A model generated the notes under the pieces. That model was not told the origin of the DNA. It did no database searches and saw only the letters and a list, made by a program, of their open reading frames with translations. Below, piece after piece: positions 55,110 to 64,000 of a DNA stretch of 64,000 nucleotides. Source of the DNA: Klebsiella huaxiensis (GTDB lineage Bacteria; Pseudomonadota; Gammaproteobacteria; Enterobacterales; Enterobacteriaceae); the NCBI RefSeq assembly GCF_003261575.2, contig NZ_CP036175.1:6076001-6140000 (forward strand). The letters are read 5' to 3'. Each line of letters starts with the position of its first letter. Within the stretch, counting starts at the first letter, position 1. A program made the translations under genes and the position numbers.

Positions 55110-56039
55110 TTACCCCTGTTGACGTAAAAATTCGTCTATTTCTTTTCGCCATGGCACGGAGGGCTGGGCACCTTTACGCGTAACGGCAATAGCCGCGGCG
55201 GCATGGGCAAAACGAATAGCCTCAGCCAGTACCATACCTTCAAGGAGCGCAGTCACCAGCGCGCCATTAAAGGTATCGCCAGCGGCAATGGTGTCAACAG
55301 CCTGGACTTTAAAGCCGGGAACACGATGACCGTTGCCTTTGAGACTAGCCCAAACACCACGGCTGCCGAGGGTAATGATCACCGTACCAATACCTTTATC
55401 ATGGAGCACATTAGCTGCTTTTGCCGCATCATCGTCATTTTCCACTCGAACGCCGGTCAGTTTTTCCGCTTCGGTTTCGTTCGGGGTAATGATATCCACC
55501 AGCGCTAACAGTTCATCCGGCAACTCTCGTGCTGGAGCAGGATTGAGTATCACTGCAGTTTGACTCTGGTGAGCAATTTTCGCCGCCGCCAGTACGCTTT
55601 CCAACGGTGATTCCAGCTGCATTAGTAGCGCCTGCGCGCTGGCGATACGCTCTTTTTCAGCTTCAACCTGCGTAACGGAAAGGGCGGCGTTAGCTCCAGC
55701 ATGAATACCAATAGTATTCTCACCTTCAGCGTTCACAAAAATCAGCGCCACGCCGGTTGATTCCCCGGCAACAGCCCTTACCGGCGCAACGTCGATATTA
55801 TCGCTTTCCAACTGGCGACGAACGCGTTCACCAATATCGTCATCACCGGTACAGGCGATAAAAGAGATATTTGCCCCGCTGCGCCCGGCAGCAACGGCCT
55901 GATTTGCGCCTTTACCGCCGAAAGCGACCTGATAGTGATGACCGGTGACGGTTTCACCAGGGGTAGGAAAGGAGTCGAGGTTAAGGATGTGATCGGCATT
56001 GATACTACCAAGGACGACAAGTTTGCCTGCGGTTTTCAT
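55110..56039 (-). CDS. rbsK: Ribokinase
   Basis: RbsK phosphorylates ribose at O5 with ATP, feeding it into the pentose phosphate pathway. The 309-residue protein from ATG 56039 has the PfkB motifs GGKGANQAVAAGRSG (near 41-55) and DTIAAGDTFNGAL (near 250-262), with catalytic Asp255-type residue and the anion hole. The upstream 15 codons are a chance extension through the intergenic hairpin. It follows the rbsB-rbsK hairpin. Confidence 0.97.
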   Translation of the reverse strand: MKTAGKLVVLGSINADHILNLDSFPTPGETVTGHHYQVAFGGKGANQAVAAGRSGANISFIACTGDDDIGERVRRQLESDNIDVAPVRAVAGESTGVALIFVNAEGENTIGIHAGANAALSVTQVEAEKERIASAQALLMQLESPLESVLAAAKIAHQSQTAVILNPAPARELPDELLALVDIITPNETEAEKLTGVRVENDDDAAKAANVLHDKGIGTVIITLGSRGVWASLKGNGHRVPGFKVQAVDTIAAGDTFNGALVTALLEGMVLAEAIRFAHAAAAIAVTRKGAQPSVPWRKEIDEFLRQQG

Positions 56040-56059
56040 AATCAATATTCCCGGAAAGC

Positions 56060-56082
56060 GCGCCACCGGCACCCGGTGGCGC
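56060..56082 (-). other. rbsB-rbsK intergenic hairpin
   Basis: GCGCCACCGG pairs perfectly with CCGGTGGCGC over a 3-base loop in the 101-bp gap between rbsB and rbsK. There is no U-run. Such hairpins commonly protect the abundant upstream message (transport genes) and lower expression of the downstream kinase and repressor. Confidence 0.6.
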
Positions 56083-56140
56083 ATGCCCTGCTTTTCTTTA
56101 TTATGTTGTCCCTCGGACCGTTACCAGTCCGAATCACACA

Positions 56141-57031
56141 TTATTGCTTAATGACCAGTTTCAACTCAACCGGATAGCTGGTATCCACTTTTTCGCCCTT
56201 CAGCACTTTATCAGCGGTCTCAACGCCTTTCACACCGATCTGCTCCGGAAGCTGGGCGACGGTCGCAGCCAGTTTGCCACTGTTTACTGCTTTTTCGCCA
56301 TCCGGAGTGCCGTCAAATCCAACCACCATCACATCAGATTTACCAGCAGTTTGCAGAGCGCGCAGCGCACCTAGCGCCATTTCATCGTTCTGGGCAAATA
56401 CAGCCTGCACATCAGGATGCGCCGTCAGCAGGTTCTGCATGACGTTCAGGCCCTTCGTGCGGTCGAAATCTGCCGGCTGGCTAGCCAGTACGTTAAATTT
56501 ATGCGCCGTAACGGCTTGTTGAAAACCTTCGCCACGCTCACGTGCTGCAGACGTCCCTGCAATTCCCTGTAGTTCAATGATCTTCGCGCTTTCGCCGACT
56601 TTCTTGGCAATATAGTCACCGGCCATCTTGCCGCCCAGAACGTTATCAGAAGCAATATGGCTTACCACTTCGCCTTTTGAGGCCTGGCGGTCGAGGGTAA
56701 TAACCGGAATTTTCGCCTGATTCGCCAGCTTCACAGCATTACCTACTGCATCAGAGTCGGTTGGGTTGATCAGCAGCAGTTTGGCTCCGCGAACGGTTAA
56801 GTCCTGAACGTTAGCCAGTTCTTTCGCCGGATTGTTCTGCGAATCCAGCACTACCAGGTTATAGCCGAGTTTGTCCGCTTCTTTTTGCGCGCCATCCTTT
56901 AAAGAGACAAAGAACGGGTTGTTAAGCGTAGAGATAACCAGAGCGATAGTGTCTTTTGCCATCGCGTTTGCGCTTACGGTCGCACTTAAAGCTACAGCAG
57001 AGACCAGGGTCGCCAGTTTTTTCATATTCAT
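56141..57031 (-). CDS. rbsB: Ribose-binding periplasmic protein
   Basis: The periplasmic receptor that captures ribose for the RbsAC transporter and also signals to the Trg chemoreceptor. The 296-residue precursor has a signal peptide (MNMKKLATLVSAVALSATVS, cleaved after ANAMA near 25). The mature type-I binding fold includes ligand residues in NNPFF (near 38-42), RxAS of DRQASKG and GFDGTPDG near 238. It matches E. coli in length. It is the most highly expressed gene of the operon. Confidence 0.98.
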   Translation of the reverse strand: MNMKKLATLVSAVALSATVSANAMAKDTIALVISTLNNPFFVSLKDGAQKEADKLGYNLVVLDSQNNPAKELANVQDLTVRGAKLLLINPTDSDAVGNAVKLANQAKIPVITLDRQASKGEVVSHIASDNVLGGKMAGDYIAKKVGESAKIIELQGIAGTSAARERGEGFQQAVTAHKFNVLASQPADFDRTKGLNVMQNLLTAHPDVQAVFAQNDEMALGALRALQTAGKSDVMVVGFDGTPDGEKAVNSGKLAATVAQLPEQIGVKGVETADKVLKGEKVDTSYPVELKLVIKQ

Positions 57032-57058
57032 AGTTAAGATGTCCTGTAGAGTTCTCAG

Positions 57059-58024
57059 TTACTGCTTCTTGTTATCTACCAGTACCGCCAGCAGAATAAC
57101 CACCGCTTTTACGATCATCTGGTAATAGGATGAAACACCTAATAAATTCAAACCGTTGTTCAGGAAGCCAAGGATTAAAGCACCAATCAACGTACCGACA
57201 ATACGACCTTTACCACCTGCCAAGCTGGTGCCACCAAGCACTACCGCAGCAATCGCATCCAGTTCATAACCGGTGCCCGCCGTCGGTTGCGCGGAAGAGA
57301 GACGCGCGACCTCAATAATCCCGGCCAGCGAAGCCAGCATGCCGCACAAAGAATAGACGATGATTTTAACTTTATTGACGCTGATGCCGGATAGACGCGT
57401 TGCCGCTTCATTTCCCCCCAGCGCATAGATATAACGACCCAGACGGGTATGGTGCAGCATGTACCAGGCCGCCAGAAAAACGATCGCCATAATCCATACC
57501 GGCGTTGGTATTCCGAGAGGGCGACCAATCCCGAACCAGCCAAACAGATCGGCATTGTCGGTAAAGCCAGTATTTACCGGGCTACCGTTGGTATAAACCA
57601 TGGTCACACCGCGTAGCAGCAGCATCATGACCAGGGTAGCGATAAATGCCTGCACGCGCCCTTTCGCCACAATTACGCCTGTAACAGCGCCGATTGCCGC
57701 ACCTAATGCCAGCGCAGCGGCAACGGCCACCAGCGCGTTAACCTCAATTCCGACAATTGAAGCGGCGACCGCGCCAGTCAGCGCCAGAAGGGAACCTACG
57801 GACAGGTCGATACCCGACGTCAGGATAACCAGCGTCATCCCTACCGCCATGATGGCGTTAACTGAAGTCTGTTGCAGAATATTGAACAGGTTATTCACGG
57901 TAAAAAAGTTGGGGCTCATAGTAGAGACAACCGCAATCAGCACCAGTAGGGCAATCAGCGACTTTTGCTCCATCAACCACGCTTTGGTGAAGTAGCGGCG
58001 ACCAGAAACAGTCGGGTTATTCAT
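57059..58024 (-). CDS. rbsC: Ribose ABC transporter permease RbsC
   Basis: The membrane channel subunit of the ribose importer, working as a dimer with RbsA and RbsB. The 321-residue protein has about eight to ten transmembrane spans and the family's EAA-like loop region GGNEAATRLSGI (near 205-216) that contacts the ATPase. The segment VILTSGIDLSVGS near 67-79 is also characteristic of sugar permeases of this class. It lies 5 bp after rbsA in the same direction. Confidence 0.97.
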   Translation of the reverse strand: MNNPTVSGRRYFTKAWLMEQKSLIALLVLIAVVSTMSPNFFTVNNLFNILQQTSVNAIMAVGMTLVILTSGIDLSVGSLLALTGAVAASIVGIEVNALVAVAAALALGAAIGAVTGVIVAKGRVQAFIATLVMMLLLRGVTMVYTNGSPVNTGFTDNADLFGWFGIGRPLGIPTPVWIMAIVFLAAWYMLHHTRLGRYIYALGGNEAATRLSGISVNKVKIIVYSLCGMLASLAGIIEVARLSSAQPTAGTGYELDAIAAVVLGGTSLAGGKGRIVGTLIGALILGFLNNGLNLLGVSSYYQMIVKAVVILLAVLVDNKKQ

Positions 58025-58029
58025 CTTTT

Positions 58030-59535
58030 TTACTCCTGATTCACGCGGTTAAGCTTGCCCACAGCGGCAGCCATCAATACTTCCTGGGTGGCCTGCTCGC
58101 GTGTGAATTCACCGCCGAGATGCCCTTCATGCATCACCATGATGCGATCGCTCATGCCCAACACTTCTGGCATCTCAGAAGAGACCAGAATGATGCTCAG
58201 GCCATCGGCTTTAAACTGGTTGATTAGCTGATAGATCTCTTTCTTAGCCCCAACGTCCACGCCGCGGGTTGGTTCATCAAGGATCAGCACTTTTGGCCGA
58301 GTCATCAGCCCGCGGGCAATCGCCACCTTCTGTTGGTTACCGCCGGAAAGTAGCCCAATGGCCTGCTCCATAGACGGCGTCTTCACATTAAACAGGCGGA
58401 TAAAATCGCTGACCGCCTGCTGTTCATCTTTATGCTTGAGGCCGCCGCCGCTGCGGCTGAAATAGCGCAGTGCAGTCAGCGACATATTTTCTTTGACCGA
58501 CATACCGAGCACTAAACCATCGCGTTTACGGTCTTCAGAGATATAAACGATGCCGTTTGCCAGGCCATCCTGCGGAGAACGCGTCACCACTTCATGACCA
58601 TCAAGGGTGACGTAGCCACTGGTGCGCGGCAGCGCACCGTATAGCACTTTCATCAGTTCCGTACGCCCTGCGCCCATCAGCCCAGCGACGCCAAGAATTT
58701 CGCCTTTACGCAGGGTAAAAGATACGTTTTCCACGCCCGGCCCACACAGCGCATCCACCTTCAGACGAATATCGCCCGGCGCTTTATCAATGCGCGGGTA
58801 CTGATCTTCGAGCTTACGTCCCACCATCATTTCAATCAGCAGATCTTCATCAAGGCTGGCGACTTCACGCTCGGCAATGAACTGGCCGTCACGGAAGACC
58901 GTCACGTCATCGCAAATTTCGAAGATCTCTTTCATACGGTGGGAGATATAAACAATGCCGCGCCCTTGCGATTTTAGCTCGCGGATGACGCGGAACAGGG
59001 ATTCTGTTTCGGTATCGGTCAGCGCATCGGTCGGTTCATCCATAATGATGACTTTCGACTCGAAGCTCAGCACTTTGGCGATTTCCACCATCTGCTGATC
59101 GCCAATCGACAGATCGCCTACCAGACGATCGCTTTTAAAGCGCAGATTCAGCTTCGCCAGCAAAACATCGGCTTCTGCATACATCTTCTTCCAGTCGATT
59201 TTGCCAAAGCGATTCACAAACTCACGACCGAGAAAGATGTTCTCTGCAATCGTCAGCTGCGGGATCAGGTTCAGCTCCTGGTGAATGATGCCAATACCCG
59301 CTTCCTGAGAGGATTTCGGGCCGGTGAAGGCGGTTTCTTTACCCAGCCATAATAGCGAACCAGCGTCACGGGAATAAATCCCGGTCAGCACTTTCATCAT
59401 GGTGGATTTGCCTGCGCCGTTTTCGCCCACCAGCGCCATGACGCGCCCAGAGTAGACATTTAACGCAGCACCGGAGAGCGCCTTCACGCCCGGGAACGAT
59501 TTATCGATCCCTTTGAGTTGTAAGAGTGCGTCCAT
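58030..59535 (-). CDS. rbsA: Ribose ABC transporter ATPase RbsA
   Basis: The double ATPase that powers ribose uptake. The 501-residue protein has two ABC domains. The first has Walker A GENGAGKST (near 37-45), signature LSIGDQQ and Walker B VIIMDEPTDAL. The second (from about 255) has a degenerate Walker A GLMGAGRTE, signature LSGGNQQK and Walker B VLILDEPTRGVD. The start at ATG 59535 gives the E. coli length; the upstream in-frame codons lie inside rbsD. It follows rbsD by 7 bp. Confidence 0.97.
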   Translation of the reverse strand: MDALLQLKGIDKSFPGVKALSGAALNVYSGRVMALVGENGAGKSTMMKVLTGIYSRDAGSLLWLGKETAFTGPKSSQEAGIGIIHQELNLIPQLTIAENIFLGREFVNRFGKIDWKKMYAEADVLLAKLNLRFKSDRLVGDLSIGDQQMVEIAKVLSFESKVIIMDEPTDALTDTETESLFRVIRELKSQGRGIVYISHRMKEIFEICDDVTVFRDGQFIAEREVASLDEDLLIEMMVGRKLEDQYPRIDKAPGDIRLKVDALCGPGVENVSFTLRKGEILGVAGLMGAGRTELMKVLYGALPRTSGYVTLDGHEVVTRSPQDGLANGIVYISEDRKRDGLVLGMSVKENMSLTALRYFSRSGGGLKHKDEQQAVSDFIRLFNVKTPSMEQAIGLLSGGNQQKVAIARGLMTRPKVLILDEPTRGVDVGAKKEIYQLINQFKADGLSIILVSSEMPEVLGMSDRIMVMHEGHLGGEFTREQATQEVLMAAAVGKLNRVNQE

Positions 59536-59542
59536 GACGGCC

Positions 59543-59962
59543 TCAGAACGTGACGCCAGCACAGAGAATAATGTTCGCATACGGGGAACACTCCCCGCTG
59601 CGAATCACCGCCTGACTATCTGCAGTTTCTTTTTTGAACTGCTCATGATTGGTATAACGAATTTCAATGGTGTTTCCCTGGTGTTGCTGCAGCAGCTCAA
59701 GATGTTTGAGCAACGTCGCGTGGAGCTGCGGATTAAGGGTTTTAATCTCTTGCGCGAGGATAGCCGCTTCAACCTGCATTTCACTCGTCACCACCTCCAG
59801 AACCTGCATAAAGGAGGGAACTCCGTGGGTTAACGCCATGTCAATACGCGTGCTGCTGCGAGGTACTGGTAATCCAGCATCGCAAACTACCAGCGTATCG
59901 GTATGACCCAGACGGGAGATGACCGACGAAATATCAGCGTTAAGTACGGTACCTTTTTTCAT
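59543..59962 (-). CDS. rbsD: D-ribose pyranase
   Basis: RbsD interconverts the pyranose and furanose forms of ribose so that ribokinase can use it. The 139-residue protein starts MKKGTVLNADISSVISRLGH; His20 is the catalytic base, and the C-terminal YANIILCAGVTF is the conserved end. The in-frame ATGs upstream (to 60013) lie over the operator and lack a fit to the family. It is the first gene of the rbs operon. Confidence 0.97.
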   Translation of the reverse strand: MKKGTVLNADISSVISRLGHTDTLVVCDAGLPVPRSSTRIDMALTHGVPSFMQVLEVVTSEMQVEAAILAQEIKTLNPQLHATLLKHLELLQQHQGNTIEIRYTNHEQFKKETADSQAVIRSGECSPYANIILCAGVTF

Positions 59963-59980
59963 TTTCTCTTTTGCTCCACT

Positions 59981-59996
59981 AGCGAAACGTTTCGCT
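59981..59996. promoter_or_regulatory. RbsR operator, primary
   Basis: AGCGAAACGTTTCGCT is a perfect 16-bp palindrome with the LacI/GalR-type centre CG, 19 bp before the rbsD start. It is essentially the known E. coli rbs operator. RbsR bound here blocks transcription. Confidence 0.92.
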
Positions 59997-60060
59997 GACA
60001 TAAGTATTATCAATACTCGAGCAAAAAACCATCATCAGAAGTGAGAATTGTGATCGCTAT

Positions 60061-60072
60061 CGAAACGTTTCG
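60061..60072. promoter_or_regulatory. Second RbsR-like palindrome
   Basis: CGAAACGTTTCG is a perfect 12-bp palindrome sharing the core of the primary operator, with centres 78 bp apart. It lies upstream of the likely rbs promoter (a GATAAT-type -10 near 60000-60010 on the minus strand) and next to a possible CRP half-site (TCACA near 60045-60055). A pair of operators suggests looping, but this is inference. Confidence 0.6.
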
Positions 60073-60115
60073 CAAAACTGAGGTAAAGGAAGGAAGTCAG
60101 AATAACAAACAGCAA

Positions 60116-60140
60116 AAAGCCCTTCACGAGGAAGGGCTTT
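60116..60140. terminator. Terminator downstream of kup
   Basis: AAAGCCCTTC/GAAGGGCTTT with a 5-base loop lies just past the kup stop; A residues on the left give a U-run on the minus-strand message. It separates kup from the rbs operon. Confidence 0.88.
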
Positions 60141-60146
60141 AGAGAA

Positions 60147-62015
60147 TCAAATTTCGACCTGGGTGCCGAGTTCAATAACCCGGTTTGGCGGGATTTCGAA
60201 CTGGTCCGGCGCTCGCAGGGCATTGCGCTGCAGCAGAAGATATAGCTTGCCGCGCAGGCGCAGATACCACGGCCGCTTGCCGATGATTAGCGACTCATGC
60301 GACATAAAGAAGGAGGTCTCCATCATCCGGCAGCTCAGGCCTTCCAGCCCGCAGCGGTGGAAGACTTCTTCAACATTCGGCGTTTCACGCCAGCCGTAGC
60401 TGGCAACCACGCGCCAGAATGACGGTGAAATCTGCTCAATCTGCACGCGACGAACGTTATGCACGTATGGCGCATCTTCGGTACGCAGCGTTAGCAAGAT
60501 CACCCGCTCATGCAGCACCTTGTTGTGCTTCAGGTTATGTAACAGAGCGAAAGGAATCACGTTCAGCGCTCGGGACATATACACGGCGGTCCCAGGAACG
60601 CGAACCGGCGGCGATTTTTCAAGGGAAGAGATCATCGCTTCCAAAGAATTACCGTGTTCATGCATCCGACGTAGCAAGCGGAAACGCTCGCTTTTCCAGG
60701 TGGTCATGATGGTAAACATCACCAGACCCAGCGTCAGCGGCAGCCAGCCACCGGAGACGATTTTGTCGAGGTTAGCTGAGAACAGCGGGATGTCGATACA
60801 CATAAAGGCCACCAGCAGCAGCGCCACAACAAATTTATTCCAGTGCCAGTTTTTACGCGCAACCGTCGAGAACAAAATGGTGGTCAGCACCATGGTTCCC
60901 GTTACCGCAATCCCATATGCCGCCGCCAGGTTCGAGGAGTGCTCAAAGCTGACAATCACAATGACCACCGAGATATAGAGCAGCCAGTTGATAAACGGGA
61001 TATAAATCTGGCCGGACTCCATCTCCGAGGTATGAATAATACGCATCGGTGACAGGTACCCCAGACGCACTGCCTGGCGAGTTAGAGAGAAGACGCCGGA
61101 GATAACCGCCTGGGAAGCGATAACCGTCGCAAGGGCAGCGATAATCAGCATCGGAATCAACGCCCACTCGGGGGCCAGCAGGAAGAATGGGTTCTTAATC
61201 GCTTCCGGATGTTTTAACAACAACGCGCCCTGACCAAAATAGTTCAGCACCAGCGAAGGCAGCACCACTGAAAACCAGGCCAGGCGAATTGGCAATTTAC
61301 CGAAGTGCCCCATATCGGCATAGAGCGCTTCCACGCCGGTAATAGACAGGACAACCGCCCCTAACGCCACAAAGGAGACGGTTTTATATTCGAGGAAAAA
61401 GTGAACCGCCCAGTATGGGTTCAACGCCTGCAGCACTTCCGGGTTAGCAAAGATGCTGCGCGCGCCAAGTACCGCCAGCAGCAGGAACCAGATAAGCATA
61501 ATCGGCGCGAATAGCTTGCCTACCATGCTGGTACCGTGCTTTTGGATAGCAAACAGCAGCGTCAGAACAATAATTGATATGGGGACAACCCAGGTATCCA
61601 GGTCAGGAGCGATAATTTCCAACCCCTCTATCGCCGACATCACCGAAATAGCAGGGGTAATAACCACCTCGCCGTAGAAGAAGCTACCACCGATAAGGCC
61701 AAGGATCACCAGTACGGATGTTGCTCGCGCGGACGTGTTACGTCCTGCCAGCGACATTAACGTCAGGATCCCACCTTCACCGGCGTTATCTGCTCGCATA
61801 ACGAAAGTAATGTATTTGAGTGATACGGTAAGAATTAATAGCCAAAAAATGAGCGACAGGAAGCCAAAAACAGCATCACGCTCGACGCCAAAGCCAAACT
61901 GGCCAGACAGACATTCACGAAGTGTATATAGCGGGCTGGTGCCGATATCGCCGTATACCACACCGATTGCCGCCAGCGTTATTGCTGGCAATGATTGCTT
62001 ATTATCAGAGCTCAT
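60147..62015 (-). CDS. kup: Low-affinity potassium transporter Kup (TrkD)
   Basis: Kup brings in potassium with protons, mainly at low pH or under osmotic stress. The 622-residue protein matches E. coli in length: 12 transmembrane spans in about 15-440, starting SLPAITLAAIGVVYGDIGTS (the conserved GVVYGDIGTSPLY motif), and a cytoplasmic C-terminal domain (about 440-622). It lies between ravA (divergent) and rbsD in the same order as E. coli, next to oriC in that genome. Confidence 0.97.
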   Translation of the reverse strand: MSSDNKQSLPAITLAAIGVVYGDIGTSPLYTLRECLSGQFGFGVERDAVFGFLSLIFWLLILTVSLKYITFVMRADNAGEGGILTLMSLAGRNTSARATSVLVILGLIGGSFFYGEVVITPAISVMSAIEGLEIIAPDLDTWVVPISIIVLTLLFAIQKHGTSMVGKLFAPIMLIWFLLLAVLGARSIFANPEVLQALNPYWAVHFFLEYKTVSFVALGAVVLSITGVEALYADMGHFGKLPIRLAWFSVVLPSLVLNYFGQGALLLKHPEAIKNPFFLLAPEWALIPMLIIAALATVIASQAVISGVFSLTRQAVRLGYLSPMRIIHTSEMESGQIYIPFINWLLYISVVIVIVSFEHSSNLAAAYGIAVTGTMVLTTILFSTVARKNWHWNKFVVALLLVAFMCIDIPLFSANLDKIVSGGWLPLTLGLVMFTIMTTWKSERFRLLRRMHEHGNSLEAMISSLEKSPPVRVPGTAVYMSRALNVIPFALLHNLKHNKVLHERVILLTLRTEDAPYVHNVRRVQIEQISPSFWRVVASYGWRETPNVEEVFHRCGLEGLSCRMMETSFFMSHESLIIGKRPWYLRLRGKLYLLLQRNALRAPDQFEIPPNRVIELGTQVEI

Positions 62016-62232
62016 AGACTAGTCTTTTCGTTTATAAAACAAATGTGTGCCTAGTCCCTTGGCCCACAAAAAGCGCACAGTATGCACGATTATTTGCTAA
62101 ATCGTACCCCTAACTGACATCATCTTAACCTGACTCAAAGAAAATAAATCGATTCTTCAGGCTATTACCACCCCTAATCAAACATCTATACTCGACTTAA
62201 CAACGACATCCTAAAAAGCACGCAACTCAATT

Positions 62233-63732
62233 ATGGCTCAATCACATTTACTGGCAGAAAGAATTTCCCGGCTCAGCGCAGCCCTGGAAAAAGGACTCTT
62301 TGAACGCAGCCACGCAATACGCCTTTGTCTACTTGCGGCACTCAGCGGCGAGAGCGTTTTTTTGCTGGGCCCACCGGGTATCGCCAAAAGCTTAATAGCC
62401 CGCCGTCTTAAGTTCGCCTTCCAGCGAGCCCGAGCATTTGAATATCTGATGACCCGCTTTTCAACGCCGGAAGAAGTCTTTGGCCCACTTTCCATCCAGG
62501 CACTGAAAGACGAAGGTCGTTACGAACGCCTGACAGCCGGCTACCTTCCGGAAGCCGAAATTGTTTTTCTCGATGAGATCTGGAAAGCTGGCCCGGCAAT
62601 CCTCAACACGCTACTGACAGCGATAAACGAGCGCCATTTCCGCAATGGGGCAACCGAAGAGAAAATCCCCATGCGCCTGCTGGTGGCAGCTTCGAACGAA
62701 TTGCCTGAAGCGGATAACAGCCTGGAAGCCTTATACGATCGCATGCTCATCCGTTTATGGCTGGACAAGGTACAAGATAAAACCAACTTCCGCTCAATGT
62801 TGATAAGCCAGCAGGATGAGAACAGCAATCCAGTTCCAACTAATTTGCAGGTCAGCGACGAGGAATTCATACAGTGGCAGCAAGATATCGGTGCTATTAA
62901 GCTGCCAGACAGCGTGTTTGAACTGATTTTCCAGTTGCGCCAACAACTGGATGCACTACCCAACGCGCCCTACGTTTCAGATCGCCGCTGGAAAAAAGCC
63001 ATCCGCCTGTTGCAAGCCAGCGCATTCTTCAGCGGTCGAGATACCATTGCCCCTATCGACCTGATCCTGCTGAAAGATTGCCTGTGGCACAACATTGAGA
63101 CCATGAATCTGATGTCCGTGCAGTTGGAAACCTTAATGACCAGCCACGCCTGGCAGCAACAGGCAATGCTCACCCGCCTGGGGACGATTATCCAGAGGCG
63201 CATTCAGCTTCAGCAACAGCAAAGCGATAAGACCGCGCTAAAAGTGACGCGCCTGGGCGGTATGTTTAGCCGGAAACCTCACTATGAATTGCCTGCTGAA
63301 GTGCAGGCCCCCACGCTGACTCTGCTACTCCAGCAGCCGCTCAAACTGCACGATCTGGAAGTCATTCATATTACGTTTGTCCGTGAAGAGCTTGCGCATT
63401 GGCTGGAGAAAGGCGGAGAGATCCGCGGTAAACTCAACGGTATAGGCTTTGCCCAGCAGCTGAATATGGATGTCGATACCAGCCAGCATCTGGTTGTGCG
63501 CGATGTCAGTCTGCAGGGGTCGCGTCTCTCCCTACCCGGCAGCGAATCGCAGGAAAATATGCCAACCGAAATCAGGCAGCAGTTGGAAGCGCTGGATGAC
63601 GAGTGGCATCAACAACACAACCGCTTCAGCGAACAGCAAAAATGCCTGTTTATTCCCGGTGAGTGGCTGGGACGCATCGAAGCCAGCCTGCAGGACGTTG
63701 GGACGCAGATTAAACAGGCCCGACAGTCATGA
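62233..63732 (+). CDS. ravA: MoxR-type AAA+ ATPase RavA
   Basis: RavA is a MoxR-family AAA+ ATPase that forms a hexamer, works with ViaA and binds the lysine decarboxylase CadA; the pair has been tied to Fe-S and respiratory complex (Nuo, Frd) maturation and to aminoglycoside sensitivity. The 499-residue protein has Walker A GPPGIAKS (near 45-52), Walker B EIVFLDEIWKA (near 109-119), sensor 1 region AASNELPEADN near 155-165 and the C-terminal LARA-type domain (about 330-430) that contacts CadA. It overlaps viaA by 4 bp. Confidence 0.96.
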   Translation: MAQSHLLAERISRLSAALEKGLFERSHAIRLCLLAALSGESVFLLGPPGIAKSLIARRLKFAFQRARAFEYLMTRFSTPEEVFGPLSIQALKDEGRYERLTAGYLPEAEIVFLDEIWKAGPAILNTLLTAINERHFRNGATEEKIPMRLLVAASNELPEADNSLEALYDRMLIRLWLDKVQDKTNFRSMLISQQDENSNPVPTNLQVSDEEFIQWQQDIGAIKLPDSVFELIFQLRQQLDALPNAPYVSDRRWKKAIRLLQASAFFSGRDTIAPIDLILLKDCLWHNIETMNLMSVQLETLMTSHAWQQQAMLTRLGTIIQRRIQLQQQQSDKTALKVTRLGGMFSRKPHYELPAEVQAPTLTLLLQQPLKLHDLEVIHITFVREELAHWLEKGGEIRGKLNGIGFAQQLNMDVDTSQHLVVRDVSLQGSRLSLPGSESQENMPTEIRQQLEALDDEWHQQHNRFSEQQKCLFIPGEWLGRIEASLQDVGTQIKQARQS

Positions 63733-64000
63733 CTCTGGATATGCTGAATGTCATGCTGGCAGTCGGCGAAGAGGGAATGATCGACGAAATGCTGCTGGCT
63801 CTGCTGGCCGCACCTCAGTTAGCCATTTTCTTTGAAAAATTTCCGCGGTTAAAAAATATCATCGCCGCAGACATTCCTCGCTGGCGTGAGGCGGTCAGAT
63901 CGCGGCTAAAAGAGACCCATATTCCTCCCGAACTGGATGCGGAAGTTCAGTGTTATCAACAGTCACAGAGGCTTTCCACTTCACAGTTTATCGTCCAGCT
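63729..64000 (+). CDS. viaA: ViaA, VWA-domain partner of RavA (partial)
   Basis: The first 90 codons of viaA are in the window; the rest runs past base 64000. The visible part (MTLDMLNVMLAVGEEGMIDE onward) matches the N-terminal helical region of E. coli ViaA; its VWA domain would be in the missing C-terminal half. It starts in an ATGA overlap with ravA, so the two proteins are co-translated. ViaA activates RavA and helps it act on respiratory enzymes. Confidence 0.93.
   Translation, partial: MTLDMLNVMLAVGEEGMIDEMLLALLAAPQLAIFFEKFPRLKNIIAADIPRWREAVRSRLKETHIPPELDAEVQCYQQSQRLSTSQFIVQ

Overview
The window is chromosomal DNA from a member of the Enterobacteriaceae. The gene content and most protein lengths match the E. 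coli K-12 region between formate dehydrogenase O and the genes next to oriC. The sequence is clearly not E. coli itself: by eye, most proteins differ by scattered substitutions, some E. coli neighbours are absent, and extra genes are present. A Klebsiella/Enterobacter/Citrobacter-type relative is the best guess. I could not run a search to fix the genus.

Layout. (1) 1-1.9 kb: a cut-off PTS EIIA gene, the last codons of a broken gene, a complete 1196-bp IS5-family element of the ISKpn26 type, and a small DUF1471 periplasmic protein. (2) 2-12.6 kb: respiratory formate dehydrogenase O, with fdhD on the minus strand and fdoG (with an in-frame selenocysteine UGA), fdoH, fdoI and fdhE on the plus strand. 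Between fdoI and fdhE, which are adjacent in E. coli, sits an extra three-gene block: an exported von Willebrand A protein, a membrane histidine kinase and an OmpR-type regulator. (3) 12.6-14.4 kb: a VapBC-like toxin-antitoxin pair and an HSL-type esterase. (4) 14.4-17.3 kb: four overlapping minus-strand genes fabY, dtd, yihY and yihX. (5) 17.4-28.9 kb: the sulfoquinovose (sulfo-EMP) cluster csqR-yihV divergent from yihUTSRQPO-ompL, in which yihQ carries an amber stop. (6) 29-38.8 kb: typA, the nitrogen-control operon glnA-glnL-glnG with its NtrC sites and sigma-54 promoter, the small protein yshB, hemN, yihI, the sRNA CsrC and engB. (7) 38.9-46.4 kb: Spot 42 RNA, polA, yihG, dsbA, srkA, yihD and mobAB. 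(8) 46.5-51.9 kb: a complete minus-strand rRNA operon with tRNA-Glu(UUC) in the spacer and P1/P2 promoters. (9) 52-62 kb: yieP, hsrA and the ribose operon rbsDACBKR with its operators, then kup. (10) 62.2-64 kb: ravA and the start of viaA.

How the genes work together. FdoGHI oxidises periplasmic formate and passes electrons to quinone; FdhD and FdhE mature it. The yih cluster imports sulfoquinovose and splits it to DHAP and sulfolactaldehyde, under CsqR repression. GlnL and GlnG sense nitrogen status and control glnA. SrkA and DsbA form a Cpx-type envelope-stress unit. RavA-ViaA is a chaperone pair linked to respiratory complexes.

The most interesting points are the VWA/kinase/regulator block and the tandem 11-bp-period repeat upstream of it, the single-base loss of sulfoquinovosidase, and the rRNA operon. 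That operon joins an rrnC-like left flank (yieP, tRNA-Glu) to an rrnA-like right flank (mobB), which implies a rearranged ribosomal junction relative to E. coli. Most of the rest is ordinary core genome. I saw no CRISPR array, prophage or defence island.
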